Shown here piece by piece: positions 9,687-20,327 of a stretch of DNA of 64,000 bases (its first letter is position 1; each line of letters begins with the position of its first letter). A program made the position numbers and the translations under genes. The notes below the pieces were generated by a model, which made no database searches, was not told the DNA's origin, and saw only the letters and a list, made by a program, of their open reading frames with translations. Origin of the DNA: Sesamum alatum (lineage: Eukaryota; Streptophyta; Magnoliopsida; Lamiales; Pedaliaceae); contig JACGWO010000005.1 of assembly GCA_034509735.1 (NCBI GenBank), positions 14,621,264 through 14,685,263 on the forward strand, in the 5' to 3' direction.

Positions 9687-10558
9687 ATGTCTAAGAACCC
9701 GTTAACCATGATTCTTGAGACTAACAAATTCAACGAAACGAACTACTCGGACTGGCTGAGAAACCTGAGGATTGTCCTCGGTTTTGAAAACCAAGGCTAC
9801 GTCTTGGACGAGCCGCCACAGAGCGACTTACCGGAGGGGTCCACGCCTGAAGAATGTTTGACGTTCGAGAAGTGGCATGAGGACAACCGGAAAGTACGCA
9901 GTATCATACTGGCTTCGATGTCTAACGACATCCAGAAGCAGTATGAGAGGGTGGACAACGTCTCCGCCATAATGCTCCGCATGAACGAGGTTTATGCGGT
10001 TCCGGATAGGCATATTAGATATGCCACCACAAAAGCATTCTTTGGCACCAAGCTTGCTGAAGGAGCGTCTGTACAAAGTCATAGGGTCCAGATGCTCTCC
10101 CTAGTGGAGAAACTCGAGGACCTTAAAGCTGGGCTTAATAATGACACGTACATTGACGTGATCCTCCAGTCGCTTCCTCCATCCTATGACCCGTTTGTTT
10201 TAAACTACAACATGAACGGACTTGAGAAGTCTATTCATGAGTTGATCAACATGCTGGTCCAATACGAGGCAACGACCCACAATCGGCGCCGACGGTATTG
10301 ATAGGAGAGGCTTCGACCTCCAAGGCGAATGGCAAGAGGGCCGGACGCTGGAAGAGGAAGAAGGACAAAGGGAAGACAATTGCGGCCCCTGCTCGCGCTC
10401 CAGGAACCCCTATTGCTCCGGTTGGACCAAGTAAAGTGAAAGGGAGGGCCCGTGGTTCTCAGCGGTCCAAGGCAAATGATGTCTGCATGCATTGCCAAGG
10501 GAAAGGGCATTGGAAGAGGGAGTGTCCACAACTTCCTCTCCAACCCAGGTTTGTTTGA
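9687..10558 (+). pseudogene. gag: B1 gag (copia capsid/nucleocapsid), frameshifted
   Basis: This is the Gag part of the polyprotein, which would form the virus-like particle and bind element RNA. The start is the ATG of MSKNPLTMILETNKF, the same start as in every B and C copy. The first 204 codons (to 10301) hold the capsid-like region (NYSDWLRNLRIVL, TYIDVILQSLPPSYD). One base lost near 10282 shifts the frame. The next frame carries the basic linker (GKRAGRWKRKK) and the zinc knuckle C-x2-C-x4-H-x4-C (CMHCQGKGHWKREC, 10484-10525). An extra T near 10534 breaks the frame again. The sequence is otherwise close to sibling copies, so the damage is recent. Confidence 0.9.
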
Positions 10559-11828
10559 GGTTGAAGTAAATATGATTACTAATTCTGCTTCATGGGTATT
10601 GGATACCGGGTGTGGTGCTCACATCTGCAATGATTTGCAGGCACTGCAAAGAAGCAGAAGGCTAACCAAGGATGAGATGATCCTGAGGCTAGGCGATGGC
10701 AAAGATGTTGCCGCGGAGGCCGTAGGATCACTAGAGTTAGCCATTAGTAGTCATGTTAGGATTGTACTGAATGACTGTTTCTATGTACCTAGCATGATTA
10801 AAAAACATTGTTTCCATCCCGGTCCTTGATAAGGAGGGATATGAATTTACCATCAATAAAAACGGTTTTTTCATTATCAAAGATGGTATTTCTCATCTGC
10901 TTGGTACATTGGTCAACGGTCTGTTCATACTTCAACAGTCTAATTGGATTATGACTGCAGAACACAAACGAAAACATGATGATCATAATAACGCACAGAT
11001 ATGGCATGCGAGGTTAGGTCATATCTCTAAAGATAGGATAAGAAGGTTGGTGGACTCAAAGAGTCTAGAAATAGATGATTTGGACAACCTACCGACCTGC
11101 GAATCCTGTCTAAAGGGAAAGATGACCAAGAAACCCTTTGTTGGACAAAGTACGCTAGCCAGTGGTTTGTTGGATTTGATCCACACAGATGCCTGTGGTC
11201 CACTAAATACTCAGGCTAGAGGTGGGTACTCGTACTTCATAACCTTTACCGATGATCACTCACGGTATGGTTATGTTTACCTGATGAGGTACAAGTCTGA
11301 AGCCTTTGGAAGGTTTAAGGAATACAGACTTGAAGTAGAGAACCAAACCGGTCGAAAGATCAAAGCCCTTCGGTCGGACCGAGGTGGAGTGTATTTGAGT
11401 GGTGAGTTTACTGATTATCTAAAAGAGAATGGGATTATCTCTCAGTGGACCCCTCCTGGAACACTGCAGCTTAATGGTGTGTCTGAAAGGAGGAATCGGA
11501 CCTTGTTGGACATGGTTCGATCCATGATGAGTTTTACCGAACTACCCCTTTCCTTCTGGGGATACGCTCTTGAGACGGCGGCCAAAGTTTTGAACTTGGC
11601 GCCATCTAAAAAAGGTATCCCAGACGCCATATGAGATATGGCATGGCAAGCCTGCCTCCTACAAATACTTGAAAGTGTGGGGTTGCCCCGCATATGTCAA
11701 GAGATTAGTGGGAGATAAAACTGGACTCGAGGTCTAGTTTATGCAGGTTCATCGGCTATCCAAAAGAAACTGCGGGGTATTATTTCTATGATCCCTCCGA
11801 GCAGAAGGTTTTTGTCTCGCGAAACGCA
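10559..11828 (+). pseudogene. pol: B1 protease and integrase, frameshifted
   Basis: The aspartic protease active site DTGCGAH starts at 10602. A run of six A near 10798 (five in siblings) shifts the frame. The next open stretch, to 11634, is integrase: an N-terminal HHCC zinc finger (WHARLGHIS and CESC), then the catalytic residues as D in HTDACG, D in LRSDRGG and E in NGVSERRNR. Changes beside the catalytic residues (RGGVYL for RGGEYL, PGTLQL for PGTPQL) suggest relaxed selection. Another six-A run near 11610 ends the frame at GIPDAI. An extra A near 11720 damages the integrase C-terminal part (VGDK..). Integrase before reverse transcriptase is the copia order. Confidence 0.9.
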
Positions 11829-13576
11829 GTGTTCTTGGAAAAAGGTTTTCCATCGGATAGTCGACGCGATGAGGTGCTCCTTGAGGAATCAAGTGAGGCA
11901 CCCCAAGAGGCAGCAGTGACATCTGAGCCAGAAGTTCCCACTGATATTGTTCCAGTCCTCCGTAGGTCGGCCAGAGTATCCCATGCACCTGATAGGTATA
12001 GATTTCTGGGCCTGACTGGTCAGTTGGATAATGATCCAAAGACGTACAGAGAAGCGATGTCGGACATCGATTCGGACAAGTGGCTTGAGGCCATGAAATC
12101 CGAGATGGACTTGATGGGTACAGACAAGGTTTGGACCCTAGTAGATCCACCCAAAGGGGTTAAACCCGCAGGGTGTAAATGGGTTTACAAACGTAAGCTT
12201 GGAGCTGATGGGGAGGTTACAACCTTCAAAGCCAGGCTTGTGGCGAAAGGTTACACTCAACGACCCGGGGTCGATTTTGAGGAAACCTACTCGCCCGTAG
12301 CAATGGCCAAGTCCATTCGGATACTGCTTGCCATAGCAGCATGGTATGACTATGAAATATGGTAGATGGACGTGAAAACGACTTTCCTCAACGGTTTCGT
12401 AGAGGAAGAGATCTATATGGATCAGCCGAAAGGTTTCACAAATGTTGGAGAAGGGCAGAAGGTCTGCCGTCTCCAAAGGTCCATCTATGGCCTCAAACAA
12501 GCTCCCCGAAGCTGGAACATACATTTTGATGAAGTCATACGAGGATATGATTTCATCAAGAACGAGTCCGATCCTTGTGTATACAAGAAGATCAGTGGGA
12601 GCTCAGTTGCGTTTTTGGTGCTTTACGTGGATGACATCTTGCTCATTGGGAATGATGCTAAGATGTTGGTTACCACTAAAGCTTGGTTGTCAACGCAATT
12701 CTCCATGAAGGATATGGGCGAGGCATCCTACATCCTTGGCATGAAGATCTACAGGGATAGATCTAAAAGGATGTTAGGAATGGTCCTGTCCTCGTACATT
12801 GAGAAAGTCTTGAAGAGATTCAAGATGGACGAGGATTCCTTCCTATGAGGCATGGAATTAAGTTATCCAAGAAGCAGTCTCCTGAGACTGATGAGGAGCT
12901 TAAAAGGATGTTGGACATCCCCCCTATGCTTCAGCCGTAGGTAGCATACAGTATGCTGTTCAGTGCACTAGACCTGATGTGGCTTTCGCTTTAAGCGTAA
13001 CTAGCCGATATCAATCGTGTGCCGGGGAGGCACACTGGAGTGCAGTCAAGACTATCTTAAAGTACCTGAAAAGGACTAAGGACATGTTCTTGATCTACGG
13101 CGGTGGAGAGTTGATACTGGAAGGCTATAGTGACGCTAGCTTCCAGTCGGATGACGATGATGCAAGTCTCAGTCTGGTTATGTGTTCAGACTTAATGGTG
13201 GCGTGATCGCTTGGAAGAGTTCCAAGTAGGCTACCACGGTGGACTCCACCATAGAGTTTTGAATACGTAGCGGCTTTGGAAGCTGCTAAGGAGTGGTTTG
13301 GTTGATGAGCTACATCCAAGGGTTGGATGTAGTACCTAGCATTGCTAAGCCTATAATTATCTTTTATGATAACAACGGGGCGATTGCGCTAGCAAAGGAA
13401 CCGAGATCTCATCACGATCCAAGCATATTCTTAGACGCTACCATCTGCTTAGAAAGATGGATAGCATGAATGACGTTCGGTTGGACCGAGTCAGCTCCGC
13501 AGAAAACATTGCAGATCCACTTGCTAAGCCCATGTCGCAAGTTGCCCATACTCACCATCTGAATAAGAGGTTTTGA
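11829..13576 (+). pseudogene. pol: B1 reverse transcriptase and RNase H, broken
   Basis: Codons 11829-12365 contain the RT entry region (CKWVYKRKLG, KARLVAKGYTQRPGVDF, YSPVAMAKSIRILL) and end in a TAG at 12363-12365, where C has CAG (Gln). The same frame continues with motif A (MDVKTTFLNG) and the catalytic YVDD at 12624-12635. About 10 bp are missing near 12830 (KMENSKRG reduced to KMDEDS), and the frame is lost after 12848. RNase H follows in pieces: EGYSDASFQSDDDDA near 13120, DNNGAI near 13370, ending KPMSQVAHTHHLNKRF before TGA at 13574-13576. Unlike units 1 and 2 of the minus-strand composite, B1 retains the whole RT core. Confidence 0.9.
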
Positions 13577-13602
13577 GGTCAATGGGTGATTGGCTTTAGG
13601 TC

Positions 13603-13613
13603 CAGTGGGAGAT
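13603..13613 (+). other. Polypurine tract of B1 (one change)
   Basis: The sequence is CAGTGGGAGAT, against AAGTGGGAGAT in the other copies, immediately before the 3' LTR. Confidence 0.85.
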
Positions 13614-15840
13614 TGTTAGAATAGGTGACCAGAAAGCCAATAGGTTTGGTGATTTGTAACCTATCTGACAACTTGATGTAAATGTAATGTTATTACGTGA
13701 TGAATAAGATGAGTATTCGTCACCAATGGTACCTTCTTTATTGCGCTCATCTTACATTTGTTAAAATGGTGTTTAACTTATATCGCAACAAAGCCCACAG
13801 ACCATGGATAACAAATCGTGCAGTTGGGCCACGCATTGGATGGTGGTCATGAAACCAACTGATTAAGAGTTGGGTCTGAAACGTTCCAAGTCGAGGACCT
13901 CGAGACAGGCATCGAGAGTCCTATTGAGACTTGCATCAAGAGTCGTGTTCATTGGATGAGTGCCGTGTTTCATCGACGACAGGCGTGGGACGCCTACACG
14001 ATCTTGATGGGTTGGACGACTGGGGTCGAGCCGACTGGACTGACTCGCGGGGATCATCATATGAAAGCCTTGGAGGCTTGGTTGGTATGATTGGTTTTCC
14101 CCGGTTCCAATAGTACGGGAGTAATCCTCATACTTGAGGAATCATGGCAGTCGCGTGCACAGGACGACTGTATCTTGGATCTAGCGAGAGGTAATCATTC
14201 TGTAAGATGATTATCATAAACCTTGTCCAGTGCAGTCGGAATGTGTAGCGAGGACGGTGGATTCGAAGAAGAGGATCCGTCCCCTGTCAGTATGTGACAG
14301 AGGTATCTCCTATGCACTCGGAGACACGTTCATGCTGTTTGAAGCTGTGGCCACAGTGGTTGGTCGAACAGGGAATGGTTTCCTGTGTCGACGCAATGAA
14401 GCATACGTGGTATCGAGTATTAAGCATAGATGCCTAGTCAAGGATGGGAACCGACGCCCAATTCCATACCCTAGACTAAGGCCGGGAGACGGTAGACGGA
14501 AGGATCGTACCCGTACGGAATCGGCGCCTAAATGTTCATGCCAATTCACCTAATCTCTAGTGCCATGGACCGTTGCTAGACGGCCACCCATGGTAACGGG
14601 CCCTTATGGGACACGGGCCCAAGTCTAGCTGAGGGTGAACCTAAAGGGTCACACACAAATCACCGAGGAGGTTCAGAGATCGACTTGGAGTCAATCTCGA
14701 AGGATAAAATAAGTAATTGGATTACTTAAGGGAAAGTCCATTGGATGGACCGGCCGATATTGTATCGAGCTTCCATTTAATCGGTAAATTGGATTTTCGA
14801 TTAAATATGGAAAGTTGAGATGTTGAGACGTTGGATCTTTTAATTGGATTAAAAGATCAACGGGAATAATTTAAGTGGACATTAAATTGGATTTAATATT
14901 GGGTTTCGTCGTAATTGGATTACGATAAAACCCGGTCCGTTAAATTATACCCGAGAGGAGAAATAATTCCTATTTTTGAATAGGAAGAAGTTGGACTTCT
15001 TCCTTTAATTAAACATGGCCAACATGCTCCCTTTGGAGGAAGCAAAATCAGCCATGTTTCATGCTAGGTGGTATGTTGACTTGTCTCTTTTGGAAAGAGA
15101 CAAATCAACTCCAATCAAGCTCTTCCCTTTTGGTATGATTTGATCATACCATAAATTTTGGTAGGCTTGATTGAAGAATTGATGGTGATTGATTGGAATG
15201 AATCTAGACATCCTTGGATGAACCTAGACACATTCCAATAATCACATTAATTATGTATATATATTAGAATATACAACACCTAGCATAAGTGATTCATTAT
15301 TCATCTTTTTCTAGGAAAAAGAGAAGACAAAATCCTCTCCTCTCTCTCAATTTTCGTGCTCCCTCCCTCTCTTACACTTGTGTTCTTCACTTGATTTTGA
15401 ATCAAGAAGAAGAACAAAGTAATTTTAAGAGAACACTAATTCATAGTGTTCTTCTCTTAAACCGATTCCTTCCTAAACCCGTTCTTTTCTAGCAAGAAGA
15501 ACGTGTGTTTCTTCCGGTGTGGTGTGGATCACCTTTGGAGAATCTATACGTTTGGATTTCGTGAGCATTCCGGAGAAGGAACAACGCTAGTAGCCGGGAG
15601 CATACGCTAAACAATCAAAGGTAACGGTTTATTACGCTTTGATTGATTCCATTTATATATCTATGCCCTATGTGTTTAAATATATGTTTTAATATTTATA
15701 CATCCTACATCGAACGCCCGGTTGAGCACCCAAGGGTACACCCCTTGGGATTCGCGTATTTTGAATTTTATTTAAATTTACGCAATTTCTCGCTTTTCTC
15801 GCTTCCGCTCGCGCTCCCGGGCGGATCCGCTTGTCCTTCA
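13614..15840 (+). repeat. B1 3' LTR, full-length
   Basis: This is a complete 2227-bp B LTR from TGTTAG to CCTTCA. It is the clearest uninterrupted plus-strand B LTR and shows the family layout: a U3 block shared with A and C (about 14550-14640), a string of short inverted repeats (14710-15151), a TATA-like stretch (about 15254), a purine/pyrimidine-rich R region, the U5 hairpin, and the TTCA end. It is followed not by target DNA but by a second partial LTR. Confidence 0.93.
14710..15151 (+). repeat. String of inverted repeats with 3-nt centres (B U3)
   Basis: At least nine short inverted repeats lie in 442 bp, nearly all centred on TGG or TTG. They are: TAAGTAAT (14710-14728); GTCCAT (14736-14750); CGATA with TTG (14755-14767); an imperfect one at 14776-14805; GATCTTTTAAT (14834-14858, extended by CGTT/AACG); ATTAAAT (14881-14897); TCGTAAT (14909-14925, enclosed by GGGTTT/AAACCC); GGAAGAAGT (14983-15003); TTGTCTCTTT (15081-15103); and TGGTATGAT with TTG (15131-15151). 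One more at 14967-14986 has a 4-nt centre. All lie upstream of the TATA-like stretch. Confidence 0.75.
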
Positions 15841-16610
15841 GTATGTTGACTTATCTCTTTTGGAAAGAGACAAATCAACTCCAATCAAGCTCTTCCCTTT
15901 TGGTATGATTTGATCATACCATAAATTTTGGTAGGCTTGATTGAAGAATTGATGGTGATTGATTGGAATGAATCTGGACATCCTTGGATGAACCTAGACA
16001 CATTCCAATAATCACATTAATTATGTATATATATTAGAATATACAATACCAAGCATAAGTGATTCATTATTCATCTTTTTCTAGGAAAAAGAGAAGACAA
16101 AAATCCTCTCCTCTCTCTCAATTTTCGTGCTCTCTCCCTCTCTTACACTTGTGTTCTTCACTTGATTTTGAATCAAGAAAAAGAACAAAGTAAGTTTAAG
16201 AGAACACTAATTCATAGTGTTCTTCTCTTAAATCGATTCCTTCCTAAACCCGTTCTTTTCTAGCAAGAAGAACGTGTGTTTCTTCCGGTGTGGTGTGGAT
16301 CACCTTTGGAGAATCCATACGTTTGGATTTCGTAAGCATTCCGGAGAAGGAACAACGCAAGTAGCCGGGAGCATACGCTAAACAATCAAAGGTAACGGTT
16401 TATTATGCTTTGATTGATTTCATTTATATATCTATGCCCTATGTGCTTAAATATATGTTTTAATATTTACACATCCTACATCGAACGCCCGGTTGAGCAC
16501 CCAAGGGTACAACCCTTGGGATTCGCGTATTTTGAATTTTATTTAAATTTACGCACAATATCTCGCTTTCTCGCTTCCGCTCGCGCTCCCGGCGATCCGC
16601 TTGTCCTTCA
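15841..16610 (+). repeat. Extra 770-bp partial B LTR
   Basis: After the 3' LTR ends at 15840, the sequence starts again at GTATGTTGAC and repeats the last 770 bp of the LTR (the same length as 15071-15840). It ends GTCCTTCA before the GTTAA duplication. It resembles the B1 5' LTR more than the adjacent full LTR, for example in ACGCACAATATCTCGC and GTGCTTAAATATATG. Confidence 0.9.
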
Positions 16611-17576
16611 GTTAATGAATGTAGTAAGGATTCATAGGCATGAGTTTGTTGTACTTACTGCTTGCATCATTACGATGTCACAACAAACGCCCACAGACTG
16701 AAATAACATTTCGGGAAATTGGAACTATGCTTGGAGGTAGGTTCATCAGTTTCGCCGAATCAGTCTGAAATACTCCATGTCAAAGGAATCTCGAGACAGG
16801 GCATCGAGAATCCATTTGAGACTTTCACTAAGCATCTGCTGTCGTGTTTCATCAACGAGTGACGAGGATCGTCTAAGCAGTGTTAGTGGGTCGGCCTGCT
16901 GGGGAGCGGCCGACTGAGGTGCCTCGCGGGAATCGTCATATGGAAGCTACTCGGGCTTGGTCGGTATGACTCGTATTCCCGGTTCCGATAGTACGGGATT
17001 AGTCCTCGGACTTGAGGATCATGGCAGTCCCCTACATACTAAGGTTGTATCTTGGATCTGGTGAAATTTGACCGATTATATCACATGGTCATCATAAGCC
17101 TCGTCCAGTGCAGTCGGAGTATGTAAGAACGGTGAATTCCAAGATAGGATCTGTCCCCTGTCAAAGGATATGACAGCAAATCTCCTATGCGCTCGGAGAT
17201 GGTTTAGACTCACAAAGTCTATAGCCATAGCACTTGATGTAGTGGGAAAGGATTTCCTACGTCGAGTTAAACCTATCTCGAGCATTATGCATAGTTGCCT
17301 AGTGAAGGATGGGAACCGACCCCTAGACTAAAGGCCGGGAGACAGGCGACAGTAGGACCGTACCCGTACGTATCGAGTGTCGGTAGGACCGCACCTGCGT
17401 ATAACTTGGAGCCTAAATGTTCACACCATAAATTCACCTAGTCTCTAGTGCCATGGACCGTTGCTAGATGGCCACCCATGGTAACGGACTACTTTGGTTA
17501 TGAAATAACAAGAAATAGGTCCAAGTCTAGCTGAAAGGTGAACCTAAAGACTCACACCCGCTACACCCAATGAAAG

Positions 17577-17829
17577 GGAATTAATTTAGAATTAATTCCG
17601 GGAGAAGGTTTAATTTAATGGAATTAAATTATACTTTTTGGAGATTCAAGCCTCGATAAATTATTTGGAATAATCGGGCTTGAGTTCATAAATTAGATTT
17701 ATGAATTTTATAAAGCATGGGCTTTCCTTTTAATTAGATTAAAAGGGTGAATTGATTAATTAGTGGGCTTGGTATATTAAATAGGATTTAATATAAAGTC
17801 CATGGGACTATTTAATTTAGAATTAAATA
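17577..17829 (+). repeat. Inverted-repeat string in A U3
   Basis: Perfect inverted repeats with a 3-nt centre: GGAATTAATT around TAG (17577-17599); TAATTTAAT around GGA (17611-17631); ATTATT around TGG (17660-17674, enclosed by TCAAGCC/GGCTTGA); TTCATAAAT around TAG (17685-17705); CCTTTTAAT around TAG (17726-17746); TATATTAAAT around AGG (17773-17795); TATTTAATT around TAG (17809-17829). The last two recur in each following tandem unit. Confidence 0.75.
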
Positions 17830-18025
17830 ATCCCATTCTATGGAATTAATTAATGGGCTTGGTATATTAAATAGGATTTGATATAAAGTCCATGGGACTA
17901 TTTAATTTAGAATTAAATAAGTCCTTTCCATTAATTAATTAATGGACTTAGTATATTAAATATGATTTAATATAAAGTCCATGAGAATATTTAATTTAGA
18001 ATTAAATAGGCCCATTCCATAAAGC
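17764..18025 (+). repeat. Tandem repeat 3 x ~89 bp in A U3
   Basis: Units start TGG(G/A)CTT(G/A)GTATATT at 17764, 17854 and 17943. Each holds the two inverted repeats named above and the segment TAAAGTCCATG. The right A LTR has the same three units from 61743, 61833 and 61922. The position upstream of the TATA box fits an enhancer-like repeat. Confidence 0.85.
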
Positions 18026-18107
18026 CCATCAAAATGGATGGACAAGATTTGATCTAGAGAATGATGAGATGAAGGGCCATGATTAAATTGATTTAATCAA
18101 AGCCTAA

Positions 18108-18137
18108 TTTGACTAGGTCAAAATCCTAGTCAAAGTG
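18108..18137 (+). promoter_or_regulatory. W-box cluster in A U3
   Basis: TTTGACTAGGTCAAA followed by TCCTAGTCAAAG gives TTGAC cores in both orientations, about 50-70 bp before the TATA box. TTGAC(C/T) is the W-box core bound by plant WRKY factors. Larger clusters occur at the same place in the C fragment (38754-38812) and in C (51722-51786). Confidence 0.5.
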
Positions 18138-18182
18138 TGTCTCTTTGCAAGAGTTTGAGAAGGAATAGGAAATTCCATCTTC

Positions 18183-18190
18183 TATAAATA
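18183..18190 (+). promoter_or_regulatory. TATA box of A LTR
   Basis: TATAAATA in CATCTTCTATAAATACTC is followed about 30 bp later by a CA-rich and then pyrimidine-rich stretch typical of plant start regions. It is kept in the right LTR at 62173-62180. Confidence 0.7.
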
Positions 18191-18604
18191 CTCAAAAAAC
18201 ACACACTCACACCTACTATTCTCTACAACTCTCATCTCTCATCTCTCTCAAGTTTTTCGTCCATCCCCTTCTTTTCTCTCCAAGAATTCTACTTTGTTCT
18301 TCTTGATTTTATTCAAGCTAGAACATAAGAGACATTGATTGCGTTAATTGATAGCGTGTATCGATGTCTCTTCTCCCCAATGATTTTCTTGCTAGCACAA
18401 GGGTTCGTTGCTTTCTGGTGCAGCGAGTGAGATGATTTAGAGGGTCTCTTCTTTGAGATCTTGGTGCAAAACGGGGAACAATGCATGTAGCCGAACGAAG
18501 ACAAAAATACAACCGAGTAGGTTCTTTAATTATGGTTTTCGTTTCTAATTCTATGGCCTTCATGTTGTGTTTTATTGAACATGAGATACACCGAACGCCC
18601 GGGA

Positions 18605-18629
18605 GAATCAAGGGCACACCCCTTGATTC
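18605..18629 (+). other. U5 hairpin with CACAC loop (A)
   Basis: The perfect 10-bp arms GAATCAAGGG and CCCTTGATTC surround CACAC. The hairpin directly follows CCGAACGCCCGGG, a segment able to pair with the leader after the PBS. Confidence 0.7.
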
Positions 18630-18752
18630 GTTTATGTATGTTATGCATGATTTAAATTTCATTTAATTATGCTTTGTAATTTTTTATTACGCACTATTTC
18701 GCGCTTCCGCTATTCGCGTTAATCTCCCGGGCCGATCCACACAATCTTTCAG

Positions 18753-18764
18753 TGGTATCAGAGC
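18753..18764 (+). other. Primer-binding site of A2
   Basis: TGGTATCAGAGC lies one base after the A LTR end. It is complementary to the initiator tRNA-Met 3' end. Its presence shows that an A internal region starts here. Confidence 0.92.
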
Positions 18765-20327
18765 CCGGTTCGGTGTATAGGCCTAGAATTCTATATGCTA
18801 TGTGCGTTTAAGCATGATAAATGTGTTTTAATTTACGTTTATAGCATGTTTATCATAGATATTTATTGGCGTTTAATTTTGCATGGGATTTTGGATCTTG
18901 ATTTTCTTGAATGTGTTAATACATGTTCTAGGGTTGAATTTATCTTGTGGTTCAGAAAATAGCATGAAAAAGTCAAAAAAGAGTGAAAAACGGCGAACCG
19001 GCTGCAGCAGCACGTTGGCCGCGCGTGCAGGCAAGGGCCTGCGCGCGCCCAGCGTGTGCGGACAGCGCGCGCTCGGCGCAGGCGCGGTTGTGCCGTTTTC
19101 CGTTTCTCTCCTGTTTTTCAAAACTGTTTTTACTGAATTATTTTTATGAGATTTTCTGCATTATTCTGAACCCGTTGACTTAGAATTTTTATTTTTTGAG
19201 ATTTGGAATTTCCTAAAATGAATATTGCTTGGTTGATGAGGAAAGGGTTTCCTAAAAAGTTTTAATTTTTGCAATAGTTGCACCAATGATCAAAATTCAT
19301 ATGTGAAATTTTGCAATAATTTCTGCGTTTTATGATGTTGGACATCATGGTTATTTTATGGCTTGAGTATGAGTAGATCTTGACATGTATTAATATTGCA
19401 CAAATTGTTGGATTTTGGAATTCTTGAATAAATGGGCATATTCTTGAATTGTTGATTTTTGTGTTTCAGAAATTTAATTGCATGAAAACACTTAAACATG
19501 AAAAACGGTGGTGGTCGGCTAGGAGGCCGTGCAGCAGGCGGCAGGCGGGCGCCTGCGCGTGCGGGCGAGGGATCGTGCGCGCAGGCGTGCGTTCTGCATA
19601 TGCGTGTGACCGCGGCTGCGCAGCAGCTGCGCAAGGACAGCACCTGCGCGCGCGGGCGAGGGCCCGTGTAGGCTGCCCGCCTAGCCGACCGTGCTGGACC
19701 ATTTTTTCGGTTTTTCGTTGTTTTTTGTGCGTTTTCAGAAAATTTCATTTTTCTGTATAATTCTGGGAATTTTTCTGAATTAATTAACTTGGGGCATTTT
19801 AATTTTGGTTGAGATTTTATATTTCATAGAATTAATATTGCCTTGTTAATTATGGAAAAGGTTTTTCCAACAAAAATCATTGTGCATAGGTTGCACTATT
19901 ATCCAATGTTTAGTGTGAATATTTTACATGTAGTTTCTGCATTTATTTTATGGTATGGGATATCAGGGATGTTTGAATAGCATGTTTTACATGAGATATG
20001 TATTTGTGCTATTTCCGTTAATTGGATTGACAAATGATGATCACAAAGCCTCTAGACTGCATGTATGGTTTATTTACATTTATTTGTTGGGTTGTGGCCT
20101 GTGTGCCTCTTTATTTTCCTCTCTCTCTCTCTCTCTCTTCTAGTTTCCTTGGGATAATAAGGCTTTCACTCTCCCTCCTCATGTACTCCCCCCAAATGTT
20201 TAATTGGGGTTTCTTATTTTATGATGTAATGAGAGTAGAATTAGTGGTGAGGTTTTATTTTTTTTTGTAAATAAAAGCTGGAAGAGAAGACAAGCCCAAG
20301 GTGTTGGAGGCCCATGGAGGTAGCCAT

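Larger units (their letters stand above)
2346..16610 (+). mobile_element. B1: copia element nested in A LTR
   Basis: This is a Ty1/copia element of family B in plus orientation, bounded by TGTTAG and TTCA and by the 5-bp duplication GTTAA. Its order is: 5' LTR (2346-7858, split by B2), PBS (7861), leader, gag-pol pseudogene (9687-13576), polypurine tract (13603), 3' LTR (13614-15840), and an extra partial LTR (15841-16610). Without B2 the element is about 11 kb. Copia order is shown by integrase lying upstream of reverse transcriptase. All coding domains are present, but the polyprotein is broken by at least five frameshifts and one nonsense codon, so this copy is not autonomous now. Confidence 0.93.
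16616..18751 (+). repeat. A-family left LTR, segment 2
   Basis: This continues the A LTR interrupted by B1. It aligns with 50235-51091 plus 61457-62734. It carries a threefold 89-bp repeat, inverted-repeat strings, a W-box cluster, a TATA box, the U5 hairpin, and the end CAATCTTTCA directly before a PBS. Because a PBS and leader follow it and a polypurine tract precedes it, this one LTR serves both as the 3' LTR of A1 and as the 5' LTR of A2. Confidence 0.92.

Noticed and set aside
18753..18764. tRNA-like matches next to the LTRs.
   Set aside because: These are primer-binding sites complementary to the end of initiator tRNA-Met, not tRNA genes; no cloverleaf is present.
19356..19760. ORFs of 103-130 codons across the second A leader island.
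   Set aside because: Same composition artefact as in C; no conserved frame.
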